NCBI RefSeq assembly: GCF_000154725.1
Contig: NZ_DS544873.1
Span: 252,762-316,761 of the forward strand
Direction of reading: 5' to 3'
From: Kordia algicida OT-1
GTDB taxonomy: Bacteria; Bacteroidota; Bacteroidia; Flavobacteriales; Flavobacteriaceae
DNA: 64,000 nt
In this document: positions 55,867 to 64,000 of the stretch, in pieces
How the letters are laid out: each line of letters starts with the position of its first letter
How positions within the stretch are numbered: the stretch's first letter is position 1
Translations under genes and position numbers: made by a program
Notes under the pieces: generated by a model
What the model was told of the DNA's origin: nothing
Databases searched by the model: none
The model's input: the letters and a program-made list of their open reading frames with translations, nothing else

Positions 55867-55893
55867 TTTGTTGCAGTAAAAATTGTAATTATT

Positions 55894-56649
55894 TTATCGC
55901 ATCCAACCTTCAATCACATAGTTTTTTTCATAAAGTTTTCTGCTTTTATTGCCATCATCAGGCGTAAACCAAACTTCAAATCTGGCTCCGTAAGGTTTTC
56001 CCCAATCTCCTTCGTAAATGGTAAAATTGTCAACAGTTCCAAATTTTTTAATTTTTCCGTTAGTGTTACTTATACTGATACTTGAACGCTTTTGAAGTCT
56101 TGGTACTGATAATTCAATTTCTTGAGTTATTTCAAATGCTTTTAGAAATATAGTGCCACTTTCATTAGATTTTAACCATAAGTCATATTCATACAAACCA
56201 GGTTGAAACGAGTTGTAAAGTTGAAATGAAATTTCTTTGGGTACATTATTTTGCATGCTATCAAGTCTGATTCTTTCAAAATTAACTCTCATGTTAACAT
56301 CAGTCGGATAGGCTAGTTTTACATTTTCAGGTAGTTTCAAATTGTCAGCAAATGTATCTGTATCTGGTCCGAACATCATCATAAATGTTGATACAAATAC
56401 CAATATGACAAAACCTACAAATAATGCTCCTAACTGAAGTAAGCCCAAGTACCATTTCCCTCTAAATAACTGCCAGAATCCTGCAATTAGCAAAAGAATG
56501 AAGGTAAACAACAAAAAATAGTCAGAAATAAATAGAAGAATTTTTTTAGTAGAGGCAAGAAGCATCATAAAAAATAGCGATGATATTAAAAACAATAATA
56601 TTGGAAACCACCATTTTTGAAAAATATATTTCTTTAGGAATGCTTTCAT
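55894..56649 (-). CDS. Unknown membrane protein with beta domain
   Basis: Protein of 251 residues with three or four membrane segments (about 15-100) and a C-terminal beta-rich region (about 115-250). Not recognised. It follows another unknown gene on the same strand by 28 bp. Confidence 0.6.
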   Translation of the reverse strand: MKAFLKKYIFQKWWFPILLFLISSLFFMMLLASTKKILLFISDYFLLFTFILLLIAGFWQLFRGKWYLGLLQLGALFVGFVILVFVSTFMMMFGPDTDTFADNLKLPENVKLAYPTDVNMRVNFERIRLDSMQNNVPKEISFQLYNSFQPGLYEYDLWLKSNESGTIFLKAFEITQEIELSVPRLQKRSSISISNTNGKIKKFGTVDNFTIYEGDWGKPYGARFEVWFTPDDGNKSRKLYEKNYVIEGWMR

Positions 56650-56677
56650 TTTTAGTTTGTTATAGTAGTTAACTTTT

Positions 56678-57532
56678 TTACTCCCATTTTGTTCTTAATT
56701 CAGTTCCAATAGGATAGTCTTTTGTGATGAAATCTGGATCGAAATGTTTTCCAAAACTTGAATTATTTGTAATGGAATCAATATCGAGAGAAATCATATC
56801 ATCTTTTGTGGTGAATGAAAGTCGTTTTGTCATTCCGTCATTTTTTCCTTTGTCCAATTCAATTTCCCAAAAAAAGTATGTTGAGTCTTCAGAATCATAT
56901 ACCTTTTTTAGATTTTTAATTTTTGTTACAATAGGTTTTTTAAGAAAGTATTTTTGCCACTTTTCAGGAATCTGTTGCATGTCAAATGCAGATGTAAATG
57001 TATCTTTTTCTTTGTGTGATAAGTACATGCCACTTGTTTTCGGTTCAAATCCAATATTGACATAATCCGCAAATCTCATAAAATCGTTTTCTTCGTCTTC
57101 GCTATAATCATAATCATACGTTTCTGAAAGAAGATACGTTTTTGTTTCCCAATGTATAATTTTAAATTCAGTTTTTATCTTAAGTGAATCGACTCCGTAA
57201 TCGAGTTGAACTTTGGTGGGTTTTACTTTTCTATCAAACGAATATGTTGTCAATGCTATTTTTTGAGGAAAGAGACTTAAACTGATGCTATCTATTTTGT
57301 ATGTACCAGAAACTTTTTTGTGAAAACCACTACCAGAACAACTAAATGTATAAACTTCGTTCATAAAGCTTCCGTCACTTAGTAAAAACAATCTTTTTCC
57401 ATGATTGAATACAGAATATGAATACTTTACAGTGTCAATTTGTTGATTTCGTTTTGTTTCGTTTTGTAGTTTGTGATTATGATTTGAACAGGAAAAAATT
57501 GTAAATAATAGAAGAATAGCAATGTATTTCAT
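56678..57532 (-). CDS. Unknown lipoprotein
   Basis: Protein of 284 residues with a lipobox (IFSC, Cys about 15) and no recognised family. It is rich in charged residues and Tyr, with a likely all-beta fold. It ends 28 bp before the next gene of the same strand, so a small operon with it is likely. Confidence 0.6.
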   Translation of the reverse strand: MKYIAILLLFTIFSCSNHNHKLQNETKRNQQIDTVKYSYSVFNHGKRLFLLSDGSFMNEVYTFSCSGSGFHKKVSGTYKIDSISLSLFPQKIALTTYSFDRKVKPTKVQLDYGVDSLKIKTEFKIIHWETKTYLLSETYDYDYSEDEENDFMRFADYVNIGFEPKTSGMYLSHKEKDTFTSAFDMQQIPEKWQKYFLKKPIVTKIKNLKKVYDSEDSTYFFWEIELDKGKNDGMTKRLSFTTKDDMISLDIDSITNNSSFGKHFDPDFITKDYPIGTELRTKWE

Positions 57533-57543
57533 AGTTTCATATA

Positions 57544-58122
57544 TTAGTCCAACAACGTCAATATAGTATCAACCGAGGTTAATAATTCTTCTTCATCAAC
57601 GTCTGTTTTAGAAACTACTTTAATTCCGTTGTAAAATGTGTGTAGGAGTGAAGCCAAGTTTTTGATATTTTTATCCACAGAAATTTCACCTGAATCAATT
57701 CCCGATTGTAAAAATTCTTCAAAAGTAGCTGTCATAAAAGCTTTATTTTCTTGTACAACGTGCAGTATTTCTTCATCGTTTGGCACTAATTCTGTCGTTA
57801 CATTAATTACAAAACAACCTTTACGTTCGGTATCGAAAACCGCTTCAGAGATTCCATTTTCAAAAAGTTTTCGAAACCCTGTTTTTACGCTTTTCTGACT
57901 TTTTAAAAATGCTAGTAATTGCTTTCTATTTGCTTTTCTGTAATGGTCAAAAGCGCTGTCAAAAAGAGCTCTTTTTCCTCCATATGTATCGTAAATACTT
58001 GCACGATTAATTCCCAAATAATCTACCAAATCTTGCATGGAAGTTGCGTGAAAACCATTTCGCCAAAACAAACACATGGCTTTATTTAGCGTTTCTTCTT
58101 CATTAAATTTTTTTACTCTTGG
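57544..58122 (-). CDS. TetR/AcrR family repressor
   Basis: Regulator of 192 residues from the ATG at 58122 (MPRVKKFNEEE); the frame extends 18 codons upstream. The N-terminal helix-turn-helix (about 10-55, ATSMQDLVDYLGINRASIYDTYGGKRALFDSAFDHYR split over two helices) and the ligand-binding helices (about 75-190, CFVINVTTEL) are complete. It lies 64 bp downstream of the SDR gene in the same direction. Two palindromes over the SDR promoter are likely operators for it. Confidence 0.88.
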   Translation of the reverse strand, partial: PRVKKFNEEETLNKAMCLFWRNGFHATSMQDLVDYLGINRASIYDTYGGKRALFDSAFDHYRKANRKQLLAFLKSQKSVKTGFRKLFENGISEAVFDTERKGCFVINVTTELVPNDEEILHVVQENKAFMTATFEEFLQSGIDSGEISVDKNIKNLASLLHTFYNGIKVVSKTDVDEEELLTSVDTILTLLD

Positions 58123-58186
58123 CATATCGTGACAGATTGTAGAGACAGTAAAAAAACTGTCTCTACAAACATACAAATATTCCTGA

Positions 58187-58942
58187 TTAACTTAACAGTG
58201 GATTCACATTCATTCCACCATCAATATTATATTCGCTTCCTGTGATGAAAGATGCATCATCAGAAGCCAAAAAGGCTACTAAATTGGCGATGTCTTCTGG
58301 TTGTCCGATACGTTTTAGTGGAATTCGCTCTAGCATTGCAGCAGCAAAACCTTCTAGTTGTTCTTGTTCCATTCCTGTTTTACCAAAAATTGGCGTTTCT
58401 ACAGGTCCTGGGTTTACTGCGTTTACACGAATTTTTCTTGGAGCCAATTCGGTTGCGGCAGTTCTTGTGTAGGAATTCAACGCTGCTTTTGTGGCGGCAT
58501 AAATTGCGGTATTTGGCATTCCTGTGTATGCATTAATAGAAGATAAATTGATAATAGAAGCGCCATCATTTAAGATTGGTAAAAACTTTTCGGTTGTAAA
58601 AACGGCACCTTTAAAGTTGATCCCGAATTGTGTGTCATATACTTCTTCTGTGATTTGTCCGATTGGCGCTGGCGTAAAAATTCCAGCGTTTACAAACAAT
58701 ACATCTACTTTTCCGTGAGCATCTTTTACTTGATTGACTAAATTGTCAATCGCGTCAAGCGAAGTTACATCGGCGACAATTCCTGTAACGCCCAATTCGT
58801 TTGCTGCTTTTTCTACACGTTCCTGCGATCTTCCTGTGATGATTACCGTTGCACCATTTGCTTTTAGTTTTGCTGCAGATGCATATCCGATTCCACTATT
58901 TCCGCCAGTAACTACGGCAATTTTCCCTTGTAATGTATTCAT
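58187..58942 (-). CDS. Short-chain dehydrogenase/reductase
   Basis: NAD(P)-dependent oxidoreductase of 251 residues. The Rossmann motif TGGNSGIG is at 12-19, NAG lies near 87, and the active-site Ser then YAATK near 150. Residue 37 onward (GRSQERV) favours NADP. The substrate is unknown. It forms a unit with the TetR gene and has a promoter covered by two palindromes, so it is probably induced when the TetR ligand, perhaps its substrate, is present. Confidence 0.92.
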   Translation of the reverse strand: MNTLQGKIAVVTGGNSGIGYASAAKLKANGATVIITGRSQERVEKAANELGVTGIVADVTSLDAIDNLVNQVKDAHGKVDVLFVNAGIFTPAPIGQITEEVYDTQFGINFKGAVFTTEKFLPILNDGASIINLSSINAYTGMPNTAIYAATKAALNSYTRTAATELAPRKIRVNAVNPGPVETPIFGKTGMEQEQLEGFAAAMLERIPLKRIGQPEDIANLVAFLASDDASFITGSEYNIDGGMNVNPLLS

Positions 58943-58965
58943 GATTTTTTTGGTTTTTTATTAAA

Positions 58966-58997
58966 ATTTGTATTGGAACAATCATTCCAATACAAAT
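58966..58997. promoter_or_regulatory. TetR operator 1 over the SDR promoter
   Basis: A 13-bp perfect inverted repeat around 6 bp (ATTTGTATTGGAA / TTCCAATACAAAT). On the minus strand it covers the end of the -7 box TACATTTG (58993-59000) and the start-site region. Confidence 0.75.
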
Positions 58998-59025
58998 GTA
59001 TAAATAATAGAACGATCATTCCAAA
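58993..59025 (-). promoter_or_regulatory. SDR promoter
   Basis: -33 TTTG (59022-59025) and -7 TACATTTG (58993-59000) with 21 bp between, a standard Bacteroidota arrangement. Confidence 0.6.
59009..59022. promoter_or_regulatory. TetR operator 2
   Basis: AGAACGATCATTCC, a shorter version of the core of operator 1 (GGAACAATCATTCC). Its centre is 34 bp from that of operator 1 and it touches the -33 box. Confidence 0.6.
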
Positions 59026-59083
59026 TAAAATTAATTTATTTTTTTAGTAGCTTTGAAAAAGTAATCAAATACCGTTTATAATT

Positions 59084-59578
59084 ATGAACCAATTCCAGTC
59101 ACTAACACCGAATAAATTTATAAAAACGTTAGGTCTCATACATGTATCGTTGGTCATGAGTGTGGTAGTTTTTGCTGTAGTAACTTTCTTTTTGAATGAT
59201 GGTGAAATGCATTTTAAGTTTGATTTGAATACTATTTTCCTTTTGGTGTATCCATTTATCGTACTGAGTGCGCTTATGATGAGTTATATTGTTCCAAAAA
59301 TGCTACTAAAGAACGCTAGAAAAGCTACAGATTTGACCGCAAAATTAAATTCCTATCGAACGGTTTCAATGGTAAAATTTATAGTATTGGAAGGTTCGGC
59401 GATGTTAGGAGTGGTATTTTATCTGTTAAGTAAAAACGGTATTTTTTTAACTATTGCTGCTTTATTGATTATATATTTAATAGCGCAACGACCAACATTA
59501 CATAAAGTAGAAAACGATTTGGAACTACGTGGAGAATTACGAAATAAATTTCAACGTTATGATGAGGTAATTGAATAG
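59084..59578 (+). CDS. Unknown four-helix membrane protein
   Basis: Protein of 164 residues with four predicted membrane segments (about 17-37, 50-67, 95-112, 116-135) and a charged C-terminal tail. Not recognised. It is divergent from the SDR gene and shares the 141-bp spacer with the two palindromes. Confidence 0.62.
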   Translation: MNQFQSLTPNKFIKTLGLIHVSLVMSVVVFAVVTFFLNDGEMHFKFDLNTIFLLVYPFIVLSALMMSYIVPKMLLKNARKATDLTAKLNSYRTVSMVKFIVLEGSAMLGVVFYLLSKNGIFLTIAALLIIYLIAQRPTLHKVENDLELRGELRNKFQRYDEVIE

Positions 59579-59622
59579 TCCTTAGGTAGATAGTTTTTAG
59601 AGGAAGCATGAAATCAACAATT

Positions 59623-59674
59623 TTTCAATTCTTTAATCTTTCAATTCTTTAATCTTTCAATCTTTCAATTTTCT
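59623..59674. repeat. Low-complexity tandem repeat
   Basis: Two and a half copies of a 16-bp unit (TTTCAATTCTTTAATC) followed by shorter TTTCAATC variants. It lies in the 206-bp spacer before the unknown three-gene unit. Confidence 0.65.
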
Positions 59675-59784
59675 AACAAAAAAACTACGTACAAACCCTT
59701 GATTTTAAAAAGCGTATATCTTCTTCTTTTAAATCCGCCTTTTAAATTGTAAGTTTGAACTAACCGACCAAAATTATTAATTGT

Positions 59785-60579
59785 ATGGCAACCTCAAACC
59801 CAATTCCGACGAATTCTCCGTCGTCTTCAACAGTAGATACAAGTTCGAAAATTACCCAAAAGCCACCAAAAGGCATCAAAAAAGGAGTTTCGGATTCACT
59901 TATGGTTGAAATTAAGGAGGAATTAGAAAACATGCTTTCCTTCGCAATGCGAAATGGAAAAGTTATCAATACAGAGCTAAATCCACTGATAGAGAGTACT
60001 AATTTAGATGACTTGATTAATGCGCATAATATTTTAGCAAAAAATATTGCGCCAGCAACACCAAAGTCTATCAAATATCTAAAAACTTTAAATGCAGAGA
60101 AGCATAGTAGAACTATTTTTAGTAAGCTACCAATTATTCGAAATTTAATTTTTCTTGCGTTATTTTTTCTAGCACTTTTTATTGGAACTTCCTTATCAGA
60201 CCAAGTAGATAACACGTCATTAGCAAAAGGTGTTTTAGCAAATGATGGAACTCCATTATTACTGAATTTACTATTTTTATGTGCAACCTCAGGATTGGGA
60301 GTTGTTTTTTATCTGCTAAAAAGCGTGAGTGAAGGAATTCAAAAAGGAACATTAATGCCTGAACAATCTATTTACTATGTTGGCTTGATTGTGCTAGGAA
60401 TTATGTCTGGATTAATACTTTCTGAAATTGTATCTACCTATAATGATGGAAAAAGTTTAACCGTTTTTAATAGTTGTGTTTTAGCGCTTGTTGGCGGATT
60501 TTCCTCAGATGCAATTTTTACCGTATTACAAGGTATTATTACCAAAATAAAAGCTGTTTTTACAACAGTTGATAATTAA
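59785..60579 (+). CDS. Unknown membrane protein, first gene of a three-gene unit
   Basis: Protein of 264 residues. A Ser/Thr/Pro-rich start (1-33) is followed by a soluble helical region (about 38-110) and four membrane segments (about 112-134, 155-178, 192-214, 222-245); the last contains ALVGGFSSDAIFTVLQ. No family recognised. The next two genes follow at 23 and 10 bp, so the three are probably one operon. Confidence 0.62.
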   Translation: MATSNPIPTNSPSSSTVDTSSKITQKPPKGIKKGVSDSLMVEIKEELENMLSFAMRNGKVINTELNPLIESTNLDDLINAHNILAKNIAPATPKSIKYLKTLNAEKHSRTIFSKLPIIRNLIFLALFFLALFIGTSLSDQVDNTSLAKGVLANDGTPLLLNLLFLCATSGLGVVFYLLKSVSEGIQKGTLMPEQSIYYVGLIVLGIMSGLILSEIVSTYNDGKSLTVFNSCVLALVGGFSSDAIFTVLQGIITKIKAVFTTVDN

Positions 60580-60602
60580 TATATAGAAACAAACTGCTAC
60601 AC

Positions 60603-61205
60603 ATGAAAAAAATTATAAATAGTATTCTTATTGTGCTCATAGCAATTGGTATAAGCGCGTGTGCTTCAATTCCAGCATCAACCTCAACGCTAACACAAGA
60701 AGTCATTTCTGAATCAAATGCCATGCACCAGTTAAATATTGCATTGGTAAATAAGTTATTTGAAGAACGAAAAGATAAGGTTGACGATTTTATCAACAAT
60801 CAGTACATTCCGAAATATGTAGCTAATTTTCAATCAAAAATTCCACCAGGAGTTGATGTCAGTGCGGAGTTGCCAAATATTTTAAAAAGTGTCATGCCTG
60901 TGATTAGTAGAAAACGTGATTCGCTTCATAATGTATTAGACACACAAAAGCAACAAATGATTACTTCGTTGAATAATAGTTATAATGATTACCAACAAGC
61001 GAGTGCCACTTTACAGAATTTAATTAGTTCTGCGGTAAAGCTGAAACAATCGGAAGCGAACACTTTAGCACAAATTCAGAAGCTTACAGGAACAAATATT
61101 AATGTGGGTAAAATTCAAAATCAGTTAGACAGTTTGTTAGTAAAAACGGGAAATGGTTTTAATAAATTATTAAATGTAGAATCAGCAATTAAAGCAAAAA
61201 ATTAA
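60603..61205 (+). CDS. Unknown helical lipoprotein, second gene of the unit
   Basis: Protein of 200 residues with a lipobox (GISAC, Cys about 20) and a long alpha-helical body with coiled-coil character (about 45-165) containing many Gln and Asn. Not recognised. It would hang from a membrane on the periplasmic side while its upstream partner is in the inner membrane. Confidence 0.62.
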   Translation: MKKIINSILIVLIAIGISACASIPASTSTLTQEVISESNAMHQLNIALVNKLFEERKDKVDDFINNQYIPKYVANFQSKIPPGVDVSAELPNILKSVMPVISRKRDSLHNVLDTQKQQMITSLNNSYNDYQQASATLQNLISSAVKLKQSEANTLAQIQKLTGTNINVGKIQNQLDSLLVKTGNGFNKLLNVESAIKAKN

Positions 61206-61215
61206 ATAGAAAACT

Positions 61216-61485
61216 ATGAGTGATATAGATTGGGATAACCTAGCAAATCAGGCAGCAGATCAAACAGATACAGAGTTTCAAACAACTATTGCAAGTCTGA
61301 CACGGATTAGTATAAAAGAAATTGATGAGTTCATCAAAGAAAGTCAAATTTCTAATGCAAATGCCATGAAAGTACTCAAAGAAATTAGTGATGCAACAGC
61401 TTCAAACACAGCCAAAGCAGACGCTATAGCTAATATTGATAATGGCGTAAATTTCTTGGTAAGTATTGCCAATAGAATTGTGTAA
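61216..61485 (+). CDS. Unknown small helical protein, third gene of the unit
   Basis: Protein of 89 residues with no signal or membrane segment. It is acidic at the start (MSDIDWDNLANQAADQTD) and helical throughout, with many Ala, Ser, Ile and Asn. Not recognised. A terminator follows 25 bp later. Confidence 0.6.
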   Translation: MSDIDWDNLANQAADQTDTEFQTTIASLTRISIKEIDEFIKESQISNANAMKVLKEISDATASNTAKADAIANIDNGVNFLVSIANRIV

Positions 61486-61510
61486 TTAATACATTTCAGC
61501 ATATAAAACA

Positions 61511-61545
61511 AAGCAATAGCATATTTTTGGTATTGCTTTTTTTGT
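61511..61545 (+). terminator. Terminator of the three-gene unit
   Basis: Stem AAGCAATA / TATTGCTT with a 12-nt loop and a T-run. Confidence 0.75.
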
Positions 61546-61665
61546 GGAATAATTTTTATGTAGGCTAAAAATAGTAGTGTGTTAATTTTATGTTTAATGT
61601 TTGAAAACTTCATTTAAAAAAATTAATTTCAATTTATATTTAACAAACATTAAAACCATTACCAA

Positions 61666-62112
61666 ATGAAAAATTTTACTTTTGCGCTATTCTTTATAGC
61701 CACATTTCTTGTAAGCTGTTCAAGCGACGACGATAATGCATCTGCTGTACAAAGCGATGATATTACAGGTGTTTGGGAACTCAAAAAATCCATATTTCAC
61801 AATGGAGTAAACGTTATTTACCCAAACGTTTTAGTAACTTATACCTTTGAAAATAACACCTTGACAGTAAAAAATAATGCCGCAGAAACTACAGATTTGA
61901 CACCAAAACCTTCTGGACGTTTGGGAACAAATGTTTATACATATACGGTAACCGAAATCGAAAATAAAAAGTATCTTACAGTACAAAATGATGTATCTGG
62001 AGAAACTGAATTAGGAAACTTTTTCATTAGTAATAATGGAGAATTAATTGTCAATCAAATAGAGCAAATTTCTGGAGTTTCGTATGATTATGTCATGTAT
62101 TTTGAACAATAA
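61666..62112 (+). CDS. Lipocalin-like lipoprotein
   Basis: Protein of 148 residues with a lipobox (FLVSC, Cys about 18), an acidic SSDDDN stretch and a lipocalin-like barrel opening DDITGVWELKKS (about 34-45). Such SSDDD lipoproteins are frequent in flavobacteria; the ligand is unknown. A terminator follows. Confidence 0.8.
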   Translation: MKNFTFALFFIATFLVSCSSDDDNASAVQSDDITGVWELKKSIFHNGVNVIYPNVLVTYTFENNTLTVKNNAAETTDLTPKPSGRLGTNVYTYTVTEIENKKYLTVQNDVSGETELGNFFISNNGELIVNQIEQISGVSYDYVMYFEQ

Positions 62113-62162
62113 AATTATTTTTGACAAGCGATTTTAAAAAGAAAAAATCAAAATATTTACAG

Positions 62163-62197
62163 AGCAATATTATATTTTGTATGATATTGCTTTTTTT
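62163..62197 (+). terminator. Terminator of the lipocalin-like gene
   Basis: Stem AGCAATAT / ATATTGCT with a 13-nt loop and a T7 run. Confidence 0.75.
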
Positions 62198-62306
62198 AGT
62201 AAAAAAGATATCAAACAGTTAGATGATATTTGTTAATAAATTTTATGTAAGGAATTCAGATAAAAAACTACTTTTGTTAAAAAGATTTACTAATTAGAAA
62301 AAAGAT

Positions 62307-63278
62307 ATGTCAGATATAAACACAGCATTAGATTGCTTAATCATAGGAAGTGGACCAGCAGGATACACAGCCGCAATATACGCTGCTAGAGCAGATATGA
62401 ACCCAGTAATGTATACAGGAATGGAACCTGGAGGACAGTTAACCACTACTACAGAAGTCGATAACTTTCCAGGATATCCAAATGGTACAGATGGAACTGC
62501 GATGATGGAAGACTTAAAAAACCAAGCAACTCGTTTTGGTACCGATGTGCGTTTTGGATATGCAACTCGTGTTGATTTCTCTGAAGAAGTAGGAGGAACA
62601 CACAAAGTATATGTTGACGACGGTACAGGAGAAAAAGAATTCTTAGCAAAAACAGTTATCATCTCTACTGGAGCTTCGGCAAAATATTTAGGATTGGAAA
62701 GCGAAGAACGCTTAAAAGGTGGTGGCGTTTCTGCTTGTGCTACTTGTGACGGATTTTTCTACAAAGGACAAGATGTAATTGTTGTTGGTGGTGGAGATAC
62801 TGCCGCAGAAGAAGCAACATACTTGGCAAAATTGTGTAAAAAAGTTACCATGTTGGTTCGTAGAGACGAAATGCGCGCAAGTAAAGCAATGCAACATCGT
62901 GTGAACAATACGGAAAATTTAGAAGTTTTATACAATACTGAATTGGACGAAGTTCTTGGAAAAATGGTGGTAGAAGGCGTACGTGTGGTAAACAATCAAA
63001 CACAAGAAAAGCATGAAATTCCTGTGACAGGAGTTTTTATCGCTATTGGACACAAACCAAACACAGACATGTTTAAAGGAGTTTTAGACATGGATGATAC
63101 TGGATATTTAATCACGGGAGCAAAATCTACAAAGACAAACATTCCAGGCGTATTTGCTGCGGGCGACGTACAAGATAAAGAATACAGACAAGCCATTACG
63201 GCAGCTGGTTCTGGTTGTATGGCTGCGCTAGATGCAGAACGTTACCTTGCTGCGGTTGAAGATGTTATAGAAGCATAA
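62307..63278 (+). CDS. trxB: Thioredoxin reductase
   Basis: Flavoprotein of 323 residues that reduces thioredoxin with NADPH. FAD motif IGSGPAGYTAA near 12-22, redox-active CATC near 143-146, NADPH motif VGGGDTAAEE near 160-169, and the closing GVFAAGDVQD near 284-293. All key residues are present. It stands alone with its own terminator. Confidence 0.97.
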   Translation: MSDINTALDCLIIGSGPAGYTAAIYAARADMNPVMYTGMEPGGQLTTTTEVDNFPGYPNGTDGTAMMEDLKNQATRFGTDVRFGYATRVDFSEEVGGTHKVYVDDGTGEKEFLAKTVIISTGASAKYLGLESEERLKGGGVSACATCDGFFYKGQDVIVVGGGDTAAEEATYLAKLCKKVTMLVRRDEMRASKAMQHRVNNTENLEVLYNTELDEVLGKMVVEGVRVVNNQTQEKHEIPVTGVFIAIGHKPNTDMFKGVLDMDDTGYLITGAKSTKTNIPGVFAAGDVQDKEYRQAITAAGSGCMAALDAERYLAAVEDVIEA

Positions 63279-63328
63279 AATTCAATTTGACACTTTCTTA
63301 ATCAGGAATTGTCGATACAATAGCATAC

Positions 63329-63367
63329 AAAAAATGCGCTACGATTACAGGTAGCGCATTTTTTTTT
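63329..63367 (+). terminator. Terminator of trxB
   Basis: Stem AATGCGCTAC / GTAGCGCATT with an 8-nt loop and a run of nine T. Confidence 0.88.
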
Positions 63368-63417
63368 CTATATTATTGTCTCGTCCTGAAATAGCGTTAC
63401 ACTAAATTTTAAGCGTA

Positions 63418-63804
63418 ATGAAAACAAATTATGTAAAACGTACTCAAAAAGATTATTCATTATCTTTTAAACTCCAAGTAGTTCAAGAGATTGAACAGGG
63501 CAAACTGACACGCTCACAAGTCTTATCAAAGTATGGTATACAATCTGGATCTACCATCAGAACTTGGTTAAAAAAATATGGTAACTTTGATTGGCATAAT
63601 CAAACTCCACTTTCTATGACAAAGACTCCAGAACAAAAGATTTTAGAATTAGAAGAAAAAATCAAACTGTTAGAAAAGCAGAAGGCTCGTGCAGAACATC
63701 TGGCGGAGCGTGCTGACAAGAAAGCTATTTTGTTTGATATGATGATTGATTTAGCAGAAAAAGAGTTTAATATTCCTATCAGAAAAAACTCCAAACCCAA
63801 GTAA
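63418..63804 (+). CDS. IS3-family transposase OrfA
   Basis: Protein of 128 residues with the IS3 helix-turn-helix (about 10-50: YSLSFKLQVVQEIEQGKLT, then YGIQSGSTIRTWLKKYG) and a leucine-zipper region (about 75-105, ILELEEKIKLLEKQKARAEH). It binds the element ends and normally works fused to OrfB by frameshifting. OrfA is intact. Confidence 0.9.
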   Translation: MKTNYVKRTQKDYSLSFKLQVVQEIEQGKLTRSQVLSKYGIQSGSTIRTWLKKYGNFDWHNQTPLSMTKTPEQKILELEEKIKLLEKQKARAEHLAERADKKAILFDMMIDLAEKEFNIPIRKNSKPK

Positions 63805-63809
63805 TCGAT

Positions 63810-64000
63810 ATGTTTAGAATACATTACAGAGAAAGTATCTCATCTACTTGTGAGTTACTTGGGGTAAGCACGCAAGTATATTACCGAGCGATACGTTCAA
63901 AGAGAAACGACAGTGTATTGCTAGTGATGTGATAGAGCTGGTTCAATCTGTTAGAATAGAGCAACCACGCATGCACAAGGAAGTTATATCATATTCTACA
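63810..64000 (+). pseudogene. IS3-family transposase OrfB, frameshifted and cut by window end
   Basis: Starts MFRIHYRESISSTCELLGVS and reads as OrfB through YYRAIRSKR, then meets a stop. Restoring one A near 63905 continues as QCIASDVIELVQSVRIEQPR. Restoring two bases near 63973 (GGC in place of C) continues as GTRKLYHIL, which is the normal OrfB sequence. So at least two small deletions have broken it. The catalytic DDE residues lie beyond the window. Confidence 0.75.

Larger units (their letters stand above)
63377..64000 (+). mobile_element. Left part of an IS3-family insertion sequence
   Basis: The element seems to start with TGTCTCGTCCTGAAATAG at 63377, which is IS3-like in starting with TG and in its distance to orfA. 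It contains orfA and a broken orfB and runs out of the window, so the right end and any target duplication cannot be seen. Confidence 0.8.

Overview
This window is low-GC bacterial DNA from the phylum Bacteroidota, most likely family Flavobacteriaceae. Several features point there: TAnnTTTG-type -7 promoter boxes, almost no Shine-Dalgarno sites, many short lipoproteins, a type IX secretion (T9SS) sorting domain, a type III glutamine synthetase, and double-glycine (GG) natural-product precursors with a lysine-rich leader. Kordia or a close relative is my best guess for the genus; it rests on the precursor style and is not proven by anything here.

Layout. 0-5 kb: housekeeping genes (glnN, a GNAT acetyltransferase, purM, msrA). 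5-17 kb: surface and regulatory genes. These are a 1435-residue BspA-like leucine-rich repeat protein, a TPR/LuxR membrane regulator, a T9SS cargo protein, a three-domain hydrolase/AraC fusion, and a four-gene periplasmic operon (c-type cytochrome lipoprotein, YceI, OB-fold protein, DUF5777 beta-barrel). 17.2-18.8 kb: an array of cysteine-rich GG-leader precursor peptides, each with its own operator, promoter and terminator, plus a fourth broken copy. 18.9-28.7 kb: prfA, pyrF, a BtuF-like protein, an orphan fifth precursor at 22.7 kb, an M15-like peptidase, two decayed genes, a flavin oxidoreductase and a DUF4197 lipoprotein. 28.7-46.4 kb: fused isobutyryl-CoA mutase, a CpeT-like lipoprotein, a second membrane LuxR regulator, an alanine/Na+ symporter, an 11-Cys micro-peptide beside a SigZ-type sigma factor, an HTTM protein, a PfpI lipoprotein, a CocE-type hydrolase and an acyltransferase. 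46.4-51.7 kb: the operon udk-ftsB-mutA-lipoprotein-mutB, then tRNA-Pro(TGG). 51.8-64 kb: nitroreductase, a ricin-type lectin protein, many unknown membrane or lipoprotein genes, a TetR/SDR pair with clear operators, a three-gene unit of unknown function, trxB, and the left end of a decayed IS3-family element.

How genes work together. Two B12-dependent mutase systems (IcmF and MutAB) link branched or odd-chain acyl-CoA to central metabolism. The GG-leader peptides look like products of a RiPP-type pathway whose modifying enzyme and exporter are not in this window. The three intact array members share an exact 15-bp palindrome placed 55-58 bp before the start codon, so they are probably switched on together by one activator. 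This array with its shared regulatory site is the best candidate for an undescribed system. The Cys-rich micro-peptide plus SigZ pair is second.
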